From JAFASC01 sp036265935 (GTDB taxonomy: Bacteria; Pseudomonadota; Alphaproteobacteria; Rhizobiales; Beijerinckiaceae): a stretch of 64,000 nucleotides of DNA. Positions 44,026 to 53,180 of this stretch are shown piece after piece. The notes below the pieces were generated by a model, which did no database searches, was not told where the DNA came from, and saw nothing but the letters and a program-made list of their open reading frames with translations. The stretch spans positions 17,337 to 81,336 of the forward strand of contig DATAOB010000081.1 of the NCBI GenBank assembly GCA_036265935.1, read 5' to 3'. A program made the position numbers and the translations under genes. Within the stretch, counting starts at the first letter, position 1. Each line of letters opens with the position of its first letter.

Positions 44026-45348
44026 ATGGCGACAGAAAAGGGCGAAGACATACCGGCGCGCCCGCCGATTCCAGGCGATCTCCCCTATCGCGAGCCGCCG
44101 GTGATCGAGGGCAAGGCGGAAGAAATTCACGAAACGAGGTTTGAACCGACAGAATCCGCCGAAGCTTCCGCAGGCGAACCTTCGCCTGCCTCGATGGATG
44201 AGGTGAAGGCCGCGGTCGAAAACGCGCTCGATTCCAATGAGCCGCCGGCGCAGCCCGCGCGGGAGGCGCGAGAGCCAGAACCGATGGTGCGCGAGCCAAG
44301 CCGCAGCTGGCCGGTCTGGCCGCTGGCATTGGCCGCGCTGATCGGACTGCTTCCCGGGCTCGCGGCGCTTTGGCTCGCGTTGCAGCCGCGCCAGGACACG
44401 GCGAATGCGGCGCTACGGGGCGATGTCACTCGCCTTGCCGCCCATGTCGACGCCCTGGAAAAGCGCCCGGACGCCGGCGCGCTCCGCGACACCGTGGCCG
44501 CGCTCGACAAGCGGATCGCCAGCACCGAGACATTGGCGCGCAGTGCACAAGCGACCGCCGACAAAGCATCGAGCGATGCCATGGCGGCCGCAACGACAGC
44601 GCAAAGCGCGGCCGATCGCCCAGCCGCGACTGGCTCCGCCCCCGCGGCGCCCGCGCCTGATTTGTCGCCGCTCCAGCAACAGATCGGCGATGCCGACACG
44701 CGCATCGGCGCGCTCGATCAGAAGCTCGGGTCTCTCGATTCGCGCCTCGGCGCGCTGCAGACCAAAATCGATCAGCCAAAAACCGACACGCGCGCACTCA
44801 CCGCAGACAAAGACACGGAGAACGCCGCCGCAGAAAATCCAGCGGCCCTCGCCGTCGTCGCGCAAAGCGTGCAGCAGGCGCTGACGCGCGGCACGCCTTA
44901 TCCAACCGAGCTCTCGGCGCTCAAATCGCTGAAAGCGGATCCCACAAAAATCGCCGCCCTCGAGCCGCTCGCGCCAACCGGCGCGCCTACAGCGCGCATC
45001 CTCGCCGAGCGCTTCCGCCCGCCCGCCGACGAGATCGCCAAAGAAGATCAGCCGCGCGAGGGCTCGTTTTTCGATCGCATCGCGCAGAGCGCGTCGCATC
45101 TCGTGCGCGTCCGCTCCGCCGGCGAGAAGCCAGGCAGCGATCCGGCGGCAGTCGCTTCGCAAATCCAGGCGGCGCTCGATCGCGGCGATGTCGCGCGGGC
45201 GCATGATCTGTGGACGAAGCTCCCCGACCGCGCCAAGGCGCGTGCGGCAGATTTCGGCCGTGCGCTCGACGCGCGTGTTGCCGCCGATAATGCGGCGCAG
45301 GCGCTCGCCAACGAGTCTATCGCGCGTCTTGCCAAACCTCGATCATGA
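44026..45348 (+). CDS. Mitofilin-like membrane protein (COG4223)
   Basis: 440 residues: a ~90-residue acidic/Pro-rich cytoplasmic N-terminus, one membrane helix (PLALAALIGLLPGLAALWLAL, ~100-120), a periplasmic coiled coil (~125-280) and a globular C-terminal part (AQSVQQALTRGTPYPTEL; GDVARAHDLWTKLP). COG4223 proteins are alphaproteobacterial relatives of mitofilin/Mic60 and are usually encoded before hemY, as here (14 bases apart). They help shape the inner membrane and may contact the outer membrane. Confidence 0.85.
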   Translation: MATEKGEDIPARPPIPGDLPYREPPVIEGKAEEIHETRFEPTESAEASAGEPSPASMDEVKAAVENALDSNEPPAQPAREAREPEPMVREPSRSWPVWPLALAALIGLLPGLAALWLALQPRQDTANAALRGDVTRLAAHVDALEKRPDAGALRDTVAALDKRIASTETLARSAQATADKASSDAMAAATTAQSAADRPAATGSAPAAPAPDLSPLQQQIGDADTRIGALDQKLGSLDSRLGALQTKIDQPKTDTRALTADKDTENAAAENPAALAVVAQSVQQALTRGTPYPTELSALKSLKADPTKIAALEPLAPTGAPTARILAERFRPPADEIAKEDQPREGSFFDRIAQSASHLVRVRSAGEKPGSDPAAVASQIQAALDRGDVARAHDLWTKLPDRAKARAADFGRALDARVAADNAAQALANESIARLAKPRS

Positions 45349-45362
45349 GAGTGGCTTAGATC

Positions 45363-46949
45363 ATGATCCGCATCCTCATCTTTTTTGCCGTCCTTGCGGG
45401 AATCGCTTTCGGCCTCGCCTGGCTCGCCGATCGCCCCGGCGACATCGTGCTCACCTGGCAGGGCTATCGCATCGAGACCTCGCTTCTCGTCGGTCTCGGC
45501 GTCGTGCTTTTGAGCGCAATTGCTATCGCGATTCTCTGGACGATCCTGCGCTTCATCTTCCGCATTCCCTCTTTGATGGCGTTGGCGCGCAAGGCACGCC
45601 GCCGCAACAAGGGCTATGCGGCCCTGTCGCGCGGCATTCTCGCTGCCGGTGCCGGCGACGTGCGTCTGGCGCGGAAATCCGCCAACGAGGCGAACCGTCA
45701 TCTGCCGGAAGAGCCGCTGTCGCTTTTGTTGCGCGCGCAAGCCGCGCAGCTCTCGCAGGATCGCACCGCGGCAGAAGCCGCGTTCAACGAGATGATGACG
45801 CGTCCGGAGACGCGGCTTCTTGGGCTGCGCGGCCTGCATATCGAAGCGCGCCGGCGCGGCGATCATGACGCGGCACATCATTACGCGTCGCAGGCGCATC
45901 GCATCGCGCCGCTACCTTGGGCCGGCACCGCCGTGCTCGAGCACCACGCGACGCGTGCCGATTGGGAAAGCGCGCTCGCCACGGTCGATTCCAATCTCAA
46001 GGCGCACGCGATCGATGCGCAGACGGCGGAGCGTCAACGCGCTGTTCTCGAGACGGCGATCGCACTGGAGCGGCAGGCGACCGATCCCGTCGGCGCGCTG
46101 GCGTTGGCACGGCGGGCGCTGAAACGCCGGCCTGACCTCATCCCCGCCGTCGCACTTGCGTCGCGGCTGTTTGCGCGCAGCGGAAACATCCGCAAGGCCT
46201 CAGCCGTGGTCGAGCGCGCCTGGCAGCACATGCCGCATCCCGATCTCGCCGCCGCCTATCTCGATGTGCGGCCGGGCGATTCCAGCGTCGACCGGCTGGA
46301 TCGCGCCCGCCGCTTGTTCCGGCTCAATCAGAACAGCGCCGAAGGGCGCATCGCACTCGCCCGCGCCGCACTCGCCGCACGTGACTTCAAAAGGGCGCGC
46401 GAGGCGATGGCGCCGCTGGTCGCGCCCGGCGAGCGGCCGACATCGCGCATGTGCCTGCTCATGGCGGAGATCGAAGAGGCGCAGAACGGCGACATGGGCA
46501 CGGTGCGCGAATGGCTAGCGCGCGGCTCGCGCGCCCCGAGCGATGCCGCCTGGATCGCCGACGGCATCATCTCGTCGCAATGGGCGCCGATCTCGCCGGT
46601 GACCGGCAAGCTCGACGCGTTCGAATGGCGCCAGCCGGACGAGCGGCTCGATTACATCGAGGCGATGCCGCAGATACCGGAAGAGATCGAAACCAAGGAA
46701 GCGCCGCCGGCGCTCTCGGCGCCGGAGCCGATCGGCGAGGGCGAGGGGCACGAGAACGTCGCCGAGGAAAAGGAGGATGGTTCCGGCGGCGATGCCATGC
46801 CCGTGGTAGCGGAGACAAGCGCCGAGACCGAAACCGCGCAGCCGCGCCGCGCCCGCCGCGCTGCAGCCGCGCGGCCAGTCATGTTCCCGCAGCCGGTGCC
46901 GCCCGACGATCCCGGCACCGGGCCGGAAAAAGTGCGGCGCGTCGTCTAA
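45363..46949 (+). CDS. hemY: HemY-type membrane protein with TPR domain
   Basis: A 528-residue protein with two N-terminal membrane helices (residues 3-22 and ~38-62), followed by HemY_N (IPSLMALARKARRRNKGYAALSRGILAAGAGD) and TPR-like helical repeats. The last ~80 residues are acidic/Pro-rich and disordered. It is the gene next to hem genes in many proteobacteria; its role in haem synthesis is indirect. It is not the protoporphyrinogen oxidase also called HemY in Gram-positives. hemC and hemD are not in the window. Confidence 0.88.
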   Translation: MIRILIFFAVLAGIAFGLAWLADRPGDIVLTWQGYRIETSLLVGLGVVLLSAIAIAILWTILRFIFRIPSLMALARKARRRNKGYAALSRGILAAGAGDVRLARKSANEANRHLPEEPLSLLLRAQAAQLSQDRTAAEAAFNEMMTRPETRLLGLRGLHIEARRRGDHDAAHHYASQAHRIAPLPWAGTAVLEHHATRADWESALATVDSNLKAHAIDAQTAERQRAVLETAIALERQATDPVGALALARRALKRRPDLIPAVALASRLFARSGNIRKASAVVERAWQHMPHPDLAAAYLDVRPGDSSVDRLDRARRLFRLNQNSAEGRIALARAALAARDFKRAREAMAPLVAPGERPTSRMCLLMAEIEEAQNGDMGTVREWLARGSRAPSDAAWIADGIISSQWAPISPVTGKLDAFEWRQPDERLDYIEAMPQIPEEIETKEAPPALSAPEPIGEGEGHENVAEEKEDGSGGDAMPVVAETSAETETAQPRRARRAAAARPVMFPQPVPPDDPGTGPEKVRRVV

Positions 46950-47018
46950 ACTCACGAAAAGCGGTGCGCACGGCGCTGCGGCCCGCTATGTCTATGCAGC
47001 AACGCTCGCGGACGGATC

Positions 47019-47795
47019 ATGGTCGAATTTGCTCTTCCGAAAAACTCGCGCATTACGACGGGCAAGACCTGGCCGAAGCCCGGCGGAAAAAACCTCAGGG
47101 AATTCCGCATCTATCGCTGGAATCCGGATGACGGCGCCAATCCGCGCGTCGATACCTATTTCGTCGATCTCGACGATTGCGGGCCGATGGTGCTCGACGC
47201 GATCATCTGGATCAAATCGAAAATCGATTCGACGCTGACCTTCCGCCGCTCCTGCCGTGAAGGCATTTGCGGCTCATGCGCGATGAATATCGACGGCACG
47301 AACACGCTCGCCTGCACGAAAGGCATGGACGAGATTTCCGGCGCGGTGCGGATCTATCCGCTGCCGCATATGCCGGTCGTCAAGGACCTCGTGCCCGATC
47401 TCACCCGCTTTTATGCGCAGCATGCCTCGATCGAGCCGTGGCTGAAGACCGACACGCCGCAGCCCGAGCACGAATGGCCGCAGACGCCAGCCGACCGCGC
47501 CAAGCTCGACGGCCTGTACGAGTGCATCCTTTGCGCCTGCTGCTCGACATCGTGCCCGAGCTATTGGTGGAATTCGGAACGCTATCTCGGCCCCGCGGCG
47601 CTCTTGCAGGCGCATCGCTGGCTCATGGATTCGCGCGACGAAGCGACGGGCGAACGGCTCGACAATGTTGAAGACCCGTTCCGCCTCTATCGCTGTCACA
47701 CGATCATGAACTGCGCCAAAGCCTGCCCGAAGGGTCTCAATCCGGCCAAGGCGATTTCCGAAATCAAGAACATGCTGATCGAAAGACAGATGTGA
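47019..47795 (+). CDS. sdhB: Succinate dehydrogenase iron-sulfur subunit SdhB
   Basis: A 258-residue protein that carries electrons from SdhA to the quinone site. The [2Fe-2S] ligands are in SCREGICGSCAMNIDG...LAC; the [4Fe-4S]/[3Fe-4S] ligands are in CILCACCSTSCPSYWW and CHTIMNCAKACPKGLNPA. All are intact. sdhC, sdhD and sdhA, which usually precede it, are absent; the gene upstream is hemY. Confidence 0.97.
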   Translation: MVEFALPKNSRITTGKTWPKPGGKNLREFRIYRWNPDDGANPRVDTYFVDLDDCGPMVLDAIIWIKSKIDSTLTFRRSCREGICGSCAMNIDGTNTLACTKGMDEISGAVRIYPLPHMPVVKDLVPDLTRFYAQHASIEPWLKTDTPQPEHEWPQTPADRAKLDGLYECILCACCSTSCPSYWWNSERYLGPAALLQAHRWLMDSRDEATGERLDNVEDPFRLYRCHTIMNCAKACPKGLNPAKAISEIKNMLIERQM

Positions 47796-48257
47796 TCACA
47801 CACTGCCCATCGGCCGCATGGCGCCCAACAATTCGCGAATGCGCCTGACCAATCCGTCGCGCACCCCTCTGTAGGCGTCGAGCTTCGTCTCGCGCGAGCC
47901 CTCGACCGCGGTTGGGTCGAGCGTCGGCCAATAGACGACATCGACCGCGTCCGTGCGGGTGAATTCGAGCGCGCGGTGATGCGCTTCCGGCGATAGGCTG
48001 ACGATCAGGTCGTAGGATGAATCTTCCAAGTCCTCGAACGTGTGCGGCTTATGCTTCTGCAGATCGATGCCGATCTCGTCCATAACGGCGGTGACAAACG
48101 GGTCGAGCCTGCCCTGCCGCACGCCGGCGGAAGAGAAGTAGATTTCCTTGCCGAAGAAATGCCGCGCGATCGCTTCCGCCATCGGCGAGCGAATCGAATT
48201 CATCGTACAGGCGAATAGGACGGATTGCGGACGACGCGGCTTCTCGCTCGCATTCAT
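47796..48257 (-). CDS. Low-molecular-weight phosphatase family protein
   Basis: 153 residues with the P-loop CTMNSIRSPMAEA (C-x5-R) near residue 17 and the general acid in YWPTLDP. Members are tyrosine phosphatases or arsenate reductases; the DP motif favours phosphatase. In alphaproteobacteria it usually follows hisD and the UPF0262 gene, exactly as here. Confidence 0.87.
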   Translation of the reverse strand: MNASEKPRRPQSVLFACTMNSIRSPMAEAIARHFFGKEIYFSSAGVRQGRLDPFVTAVMDEIGIDLQKHKPHTFEDLEDSSYDLIVSLSPEAHHRALEFTRTDAVDVVYWPTLDPTAVEGSRETKLDAYRGVRDGLVRRIRELLGAMRPMGSV

Positions 48258-48263
48258 TCACGC

Positions 48264-48749
48264 TTAGCCTTTCCAGTGCAAAGCGGTGACAAGCGTGAAC
48301 AGCCGGCGCGCGGTGTCGAAATCGCAATCGATCTTGCCCTTTAATCGCTCGGCCAAGAGTTGCGCGCCTTCGTTGTGCAGTCCGCGCCTGCCCATATCGA
48401 TCGCCTCGATTTGGCTCGGCGTCGCAGTCCGGATTGCCGCATAATAGCTTTCGCAGATCATGAAATAATCTTTGAGCAAGCGGCGGAACGGGGTTAGCGA
48501 AATGATATGCGTGATGACGGGATCGCCGTTCTCGCAGCGTATGTCGAGCGCAAGCTTTGCGTCGTGTAGTGCGATCGTCAGCGCGTAAGGGCCGCGATCC
48601 TCGTTCGGAACACCGAACGTGTTTTCCTCGACGAGATCGTAGATGGCAATCGCGCGTTCGTGCTCCTGGTCGGCATTGCCGCGGCCAATCGAAGCTTCAT
48701 CGAACGTCACTGATACGAGCCGGTTCTTGCCCGATTCGGGCGGGCTCAC
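48264..48749 (-). CDS. UPF0262 family protein
   Basis: 161 residues of an uncharacterised alphaproteobacterial family, recognisable by ERAIAIYDLVEENTF, SLTPFRRLLKDYFMICESYY and GRRGLHNEGAQLL. Its start overlaps the hisD stop by four bases, so it is co-translated with hisD. Function unknown. Confidence 0.9.
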   Translation of the reverse strand: MSPPESGKNRLVSVTFDEASIGRGNADQEHERAIAIYDLVEENTFGVPNEDRGPYALTIALHDAKLALDIRCENGDPVITHIISLTPFRRLLKDYFMICESYYAAIRTATPSQIEAIDMGRRGLHNEGAQLLAERLKGKIDCDFDTARRLFTLVTALHWKG

Positions 48750-50047
48750 GGTTCGTTCGCTCCGAGCCGCATCGCGACCGAGCGTGCATGCCCTTCGAGC
48801 TGTTCGGCGCGCCCGAGTGCCACGGCCGCCGGTCCGAGCACACGCAGACTTGCCTCATCGCATTTCAGAACGGACGTGCGCTTCATGAAGTCAAGCACGC
48901 CAAGACCCGAAGAAAATCGTGCCGAGCGCGCCGTCGGCAGAACGTGGTTGGAGCCGCCGACATAATCGCCGATCGCTTCCGGCGTATGCGACCCGATAAA
49001 AATCGCGCCGGCGTTGCGGATGCGCGAGGAAAGCGCCTCCGCATCGCGCGCAATGATTTCGAGATGCTCGGGCGCAAGCCGGTCGACGAGCGGGATCGCG
49101 TCTTCGAGTTGGCGCACACGTATGATCGCGCCGAAATCACGCCAACTCGCGGCAGCAATCGCATGCCGCGGCAGCGTCTCCAGCTGCCGCGCTATTTCGG
49201 TCTCGACAGCATCGGCGAGCGCCGGCTCGTCGGTGATGAGGATCGCCTGCGCCGCGCTATCGTGCTCGGCTTGCGCCAGCACGTCGGCGGCGATCCACGC
49301 GGGATTGCCGCTGCGGTCGGCGAGAACCAGCACTTCGGAGGGGCCGGCAATCATGTCGATGCCAACAGCGCCGAAGACGCGCCGCTTCGCCGCCGCGACA
49401 TAGGCATTGCCGGGGCCGACGATTTTGACGACCGGCTTGACCGATTGCGTGCCGTAGGCAAGGGCTGCGATCGCGTGCGCGCCGCCGACGCGATAAATCT
49501 CGTCCACTCCTGCACGGCGTGCGGCGACCAGGACGAGCGGATCGATCGCGCCGTCTGGCGCCGGTACGACCATGACGAGGCGCTCGACCCCGGCGACTTT
49601 TGCCGGGACCGCGTTCATCAGCACCGAAGACGGATAGCTCGCCGTGCCGCCCGGCACATAAAGTCCGACCGATTCCAGTGCCGTCCAGCGCCAGCCGAGT
49701 TCCACGCCGAGATCGTCGGTGAAGCGCTGATCTTCAGGCCGCTGCTTCTCGTGAAAAGCGCGAATGCGCGCATGGGCAAGATCGAGTGCGGCCAAGACTT
49801 GCGGATCGCATTCGGCTTCGGCGCGGGCGATCTCGCCCGGCGCGACGGCAAGACCGAGCGTTCGCAAATCGACGCGATCAAAACGCTGCGAGTAATCGAT
49901 CAGCGCCGCGTCACCACGCCCGCGCACGTGGGCGATGATGTCGCGAACCGCGGCGTCGACGTCTTCCGAAACTTCCCGCTTCGTGGCGAGAAGATCGGCA
50001 AAGCGCTCGCCGAAATCGCGCATGGCTGTGTCGAGCCGCAGCGGCAT
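48746..50047 (-). CDS. hisD: Histidinol dehydrogenase HisD
   Basis: A 433-residue Zn enzyme that makes the last two oxidations in histidine synthesis. Visible: GGTASYPSSVLMNAVPAKVAG, the NAD-binding GPGNAYVAAAKR, Zn-site and catalytic GPSEVLVLAD, and DRLAPEHLEI. I chose ATG 50047 (PLRLDTAM...), as in relatives, over an ORF start 22 codons upstream. It stands away from other his genes, as is usual in this group. Confidence 0.95.
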   Translation of the reverse strand: MPLRLDTAMRDFGERFADLLATKREVSEDVDAAVRDIIAHVRGRGDAALIDYSQRFDRVDLRTLGLAVAPGEIARAEAECDPQVLAALDLAHARIRAFHEKQRPEDQRFTDDLGVELGWRWTALESVGLYVPGGTASYPSSVLMNAVPAKVAGVERLVMVVPAPDGAIDPLVLVAARRAGVDEIYRVGGAHAIAALAYGTQSVKPVVKIVGPGNAYVAAAKRRVFGAVGIDMIAGPSEVLVLADRSGNPAWIAADVLAQAEHDSAAQAILITDEPALADAVETEIARQLETLPRHAIAAASWRDFGAIIRVRQLEDAIPLVDRLAPEHLEIIARDAEALSSRIRNAGAIFIGSHTPEAIGDYVGGSNHVLPTARSARFSSGLGVLDFMKRTSVLKCDEASLRVLGPAAVALGRAEQLEGHARSVAMRLGANEP

Positions 50048-50087
50048 TTCGTTCAAGCTCTCTCGATATGTTGAAGGCGCGCGCGAT

Positions 50088-50570
50088 TCACACGCGCTCG
50101 CCCGCCGCCTCATCGGCAGGATGGCCCGGTTTACCTCGGCATGGCCAGCGCGGACCGATATCGCGCATCTGCGCTTCCAGGCATTCGACGTTGAGGCGCA
50201 CGCCGGCGCCGCCGGAAAAGGTCAGAACCACTTCGCCCGACGGCGAGTCGGTGGGCTCGAACATGATCGACAGAAGGCAGAGGACCTGTTCGGGCTTGCC
50301 CGGGCGAAAGCCGGTCGTCCGCACATTGGTGACGCGCTCGAAATGCATCCCGGTCTGCAGGCGCTCGCAACGCCCCTCATCCGCCGCCATCCAGTCGAAA
50401 CGTGCGGCGGTCAGGGCGAAACGCTGGTCCTTTTGCAGGAAGGCCATGTCGCTCGCGCGAACGATCGCGTCCTGCAGATTGGCCGAGACGACCGCCAGAT
50501 CCTCCTCGTCGAAGACGAGGAGCTTCAGCATTCCCGGGTCGGCTTTCGCGGCGGTCGCGGAGGCGGTCAT
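50088..50570 (-). CDS. DUF2948 family protein
   Basis: 160 residues. The family pattern LKLLVFDEEDLAVVSANLQDAIV and the C-terminal GGAGVRLNVECLEAQMRDIG are clear. It is a soluble alphaproteobacterial protein of unknown function, regularly found between murA and hisD, as here. ATG 50570 is preferred over TTG 50573. Confidence 0.88.
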   Translation of the reverse strand: MTASATAAKADPGMLKLLVFDEEDLAVVSANLQDAIVRASDMAFLQKDQRFALTAARFDWMAADEGRCERLQTGMHFERVTNVRTTGFRPGKPEQVLCLLSIMFEPTDSPSGEVVLTFSGGAGVRLNVECLEAQMRDIGPRWPCRGKPGHPADEAAGERV

Positions 50571-50663
50571 CAATCGCTCTTATCCCGCGCGCATGGAGGC
50601 GGGCAATCCCGCAGCTAAAACGCGGCCGGCCGGCTCTCAGTTCTGCTAAACGCGCGTCCTCGT

Positions 50664-51956
50664 TCAGCCGGCGGTCGACAGCCGCTCGACCTCGGCGCCG
50701 CAAGCCGAGAGCTTGTGCTCGAGCCGCTCGAAGCCGCGATCGAGATGATAGACGCGGTTGACGATCGTCTCGCCCTCGGCGGCGAGTGCAGCGATGACGA
50801 GGGACACTGAGGCGCGGAGGTCGGTTGCCATGACCGGGGCGCCTTCGAGCCGCTCTACGCCTTCGACGATCGCCTGATCCCCTTCGAGCCGGATATGGGC
50901 GCCGAATCGCGCCAGCTCCTGAACATGCATAAAGCGGTTTTCGAAAATTGTCTCGGTGATGCGTGATGTGCCCTTGGCTTTCGTCATGAGCGCCATGAAC
51001 TGCGCCTGCAGGTCGGTGGGGAAGCCGGGGAACGGCGCCGTGCTCACATCGACCGCGGCGATTCCGGCGCCGTTGCGGCGTACGCGAATGCCTTCATTGG
51101 TGGCATCGATTGTGGCGCCGGACTCGGCGATGCGATCGAGCGCCGATTGCAAGAGTTCCGGCCGCGCGCCTTCGAGCACAACATCGCCGCCGGCCATCGC
51201 CACCGCCATCGCATAGGTGCCCGCCTCTATCCGGTCGGGCAGCACGGTGTGATAGGCGCCGGAGAGATTGGCGACGCCCTCGATCTCGATGGTCGACTGG
51301 CCGGCGCCTTTGATGCGGGCGCCCATCTTGATTAGGCAATCGGCGAGGTCGACCACTTCCGGCTCGCGCGCGGCATTGTGGATAACCGTATGGCCATGAG
51401 CGAGCGACGCCGCCATCAGCGCGGTATGCGTGCCGCCAACCGTCACTTTCGGGAAGATGATCTCGGCGCCATGCAAGCCTTTCGGCGCCTTGGCGATCAC
51501 GTAGCCCGCCTCGATCTCGACGCTGGCGCCGAGCTTTTCCAGGGCCATGAGCAGCAGGTCCACCGGGCGCGTGCCGATGGCGCAACCGCCCGGCAGCGAG
51601 ACTTTCGCCTCGCCCATACGCGCGACGAGCGGCGCAACGACCCAAAAGCTCGCGCGCATCCGCGCGACGAGATCGTAGGGCGCGAGCGTGTCGACGATAT
51701 CACCAGCCGTGAGGTGGACGGTGTGGGCGTGCGGCGAGCCGCCATTGCGCTTGCCGTCAACCGCGTAGTCGACGCCATGATTGCCCAAAATTTTGACGAG
51801 CAGGTTCACGTCGGCGAGATCGGGCACGTTTTTGAGCGTCAGCCGCTCGCGCGTCAGCAGCGAGGCGATCATCAGGGGCAGCGCCGCGTTCTTGGCGCCG
51901 GAGATCGGGATCGTGCCGTTGAGCCTGTTGCCGCCGACAATGCGAATGCGATCCAT
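50664..51956 (-). CDS. murA: UDP-GlcNAc enolpyruvyl transferase MurA
   Basis: A 430-residue enzyme that performs the first committed step of peptidoglycan synthesis. ISGAKNAALPLM lies at the N-terminus. The catalytic, fosfomycin-reactive Cys 125 is in LPGGCAIGTRPVDL. The length is standard. It probably starts the murA-DUF2948-hisD-UPF0262-phosphatase run on this strand. Confidence 0.97.
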   Translation of the reverse strand: MDRIRIVGGNRLNGTIPISGAKNAALPLMIASLLTRERLTLKNVPDLADVNLLVKILGNHGVDYAVDGKRNGGSPHAHTVHLTAGDIVDTLAPYDLVARMRASFWVVAPLVARMGEAKVSLPGGCAIGTRPVDLLLMALEKLGASVEIEAGYVIAKAPKGLHGAEIIFPKVTVGGTHTALMAASLAHGHTVIHNAAREPEVVDLADCLIKMGARIKGAGQSTIEIEGVANLSGAYHTVLPDRIEAGTYAMAVAMAGGDVVLEGARPELLQSALDRIAESGATIDATNEGIRVRRNGAGIAAVDVSTAPFPGFPTDLQAQFMALMTKAKGTSRITETIFENRFMHVQELARFGAHIRLEGDQAIVEGVERLEGAPVMATDLRASVSLVIAALAAEGETIVNRVYHLDRGFERLEHKLSACGAEVERLSTAG

Positions 51957-52031
51957 GAAGCCTCACGATAAACCTGACGCCAAAAGGGCGGGCTTCACGT
52001 CGGGCGCGGTTTAAGGCGCATTCGGGGCGGC

Positions 52032-52211
52032 TCAGCTTCCCTCATCACTTGGTTCCGACCTGTGGCCGGGGGGACACGCGGGCTCGGCCTGCGATTTTCG
52101 TGCCCGGGCCTGCGCCTTCCGCCGGGCGAGGTTTTCGCGCAGCGCCGCGGCGAGCCGATCGTGCGAGCCGGACTTGCCTGGAGGAGTCGCAGGGTGAGGC
52201 TTATCTTTCAC
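52032..52211 (-). CDS. Small basic protein upstream of murA
   Basis: A 59-codon frame starting with GTG 52211. The core, SHDRLAAALRENLARRKAQ, is a short amphipathic basic helix, followed by a Pro/Ser-rich tail. Small proteins with an ALRxNLxRRKAQ core near murA are familiar to me from other alphaproteobacteria, which is the main support. The start codon lacks a well-spaced ribosome site. Otherwise the 340-base murA-thyA interval is empty. Confidence 0.5.
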   Translation of the reverse strand: MKDKPHPATPPGKSGSHDRLAAALRENLARRKAQARARKSQAEPACPPGHRSEPSDEGS

Positions 52212-52300
52212 TTCCGGAAGCTCGCGGTGGATAGGCGATCGGGAGGCCGCGACTGGCGCCGGCGAACCCTCTAGACTGCGAGTCCAACCATTTGCCGCCC

Positions 52301-53107
52301 ATGAAGCAATATCACGATCTCCTCTCCCGCGTCCTGCATGAAGGCGTCGAGAAACCCGACCGGACTGGCACGGGGACGAAGTCGATTTTCGGGTACCAGA
52401 TGCGCTTCGACCTTGCCGAGGGCTTCCCGCTTGTTACGACGAAGAAGCTGCATCTCAAGTCGATCATCCACGAGCTTCTGTGGTTCCTCAAAGGGGACAC
52501 CAACGTCGCCTATCTCAAGGAAAACGGCGTCTCGATCTGGGATGAATGGGCGGATGAGGAGGGCGAGCTCGGCCCGGTCTACGGCCGGCAATGGCGCTCC
52601 TGGCCCAAGCCCAACGGCGGCGCGATCGACCAGATCGCTTGGCTGCTTGAGGAGATCGCGAAAAACCCATTCTCGCGACGGCTGGTCGTCACCGCGTGGA
52701 ACCCCGCCGATCTCCACAAGATGGCGCTTGCGCCCTGCCATTGCCTCTTCCAATTCCACATCGCCGAAGTCAATGGCCAGCGCCGGCTCTCATGCCAGCT
52801 CTATCAGCGCTCGGCCGATGTGTTTTTGGGCGTGCCGTTTAATATCGCGAGCTACGCGCTTTTGACGCATATGGTCGCGCAGGTGACTGGCTGCGTCCCC
52901 GGCGATTTCGTCCACACTTTTGGCGACGCGCATCTCTATTTGAACCATCTCGACCAGGCGCGCCTGCAGCTCTCCCGCAGCCCGAAGCCGCTGCCGCGGT
53001 TGAAGCTCAATCCGGCGGTGAAGAGCCTCTTCGATTTCCACTATGAGGACATCGAAATCGAGGGTTATGCGCCCGATCCCGCAATCAAGGCGGCGGTCGC
53101 GGTTTAG
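52301..53107 (+). CDS. thyA: Thymidylate synthase ThyA
   Basis: A 268-residue enzyme that methylates dUMP using methylene-tetrahydrofolate. The catalytic Cys 146 is in LAPCHCLFQF. RTGTGTKSIFGYQM, the RR pair at 126-127 (SRRLVV), QRSADVFLGVPFNIASYA and HLYLNH are all standard. ATG 52301 matches the family N-terminus. It converges on the dihydrofolate reductase gene, which would recycle its by-product. Confidence 0.97.
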   Translation: MKQYHDLLSRVLHEGVEKPDRTGTGTKSIFGYQMRFDLAEGFPLVTTKKLHLKSIIHELLWFLKGDTNVAYLKENGVSIWDEWADEEGELGPVYGRQWRSWPKPNGGAIDQIAWLLEEIAKNPFSRRLVVTAWNPADLHKMALAPCHCLFQFHIAEVNGQRRLSCQLYQRSADVFLGVPFNIASYALLTHMVAQVTGCVPGDFVHTFGDAHLYLNHLDQARLQLSRSPKPLPRLKLNPAVKSLFDFHYEDIEIEGYAPDPAIKAAVAV

Positions 53108-53180
53108 TTAAGTATCTTGCCAGGTGTGGCTTCACCGGCGCCGTTCGAACCCCAGCGCGCGGCGCGGTATATCCAGAGAT

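Noticed and set aside
45363..46949. Protoporphyrinogen oxidase function for hemY
   Set aside because: The protein is the membrane/TPR HemY of proteobacteria, without any FAD-binding motif.
48557..50074. A 505-codon open frame on the plus strand
   Set aside because: It is antisense to the well-identified hisD and UPF0262 genes and shows no domain; long shadow frames are common in high-GC DNA.
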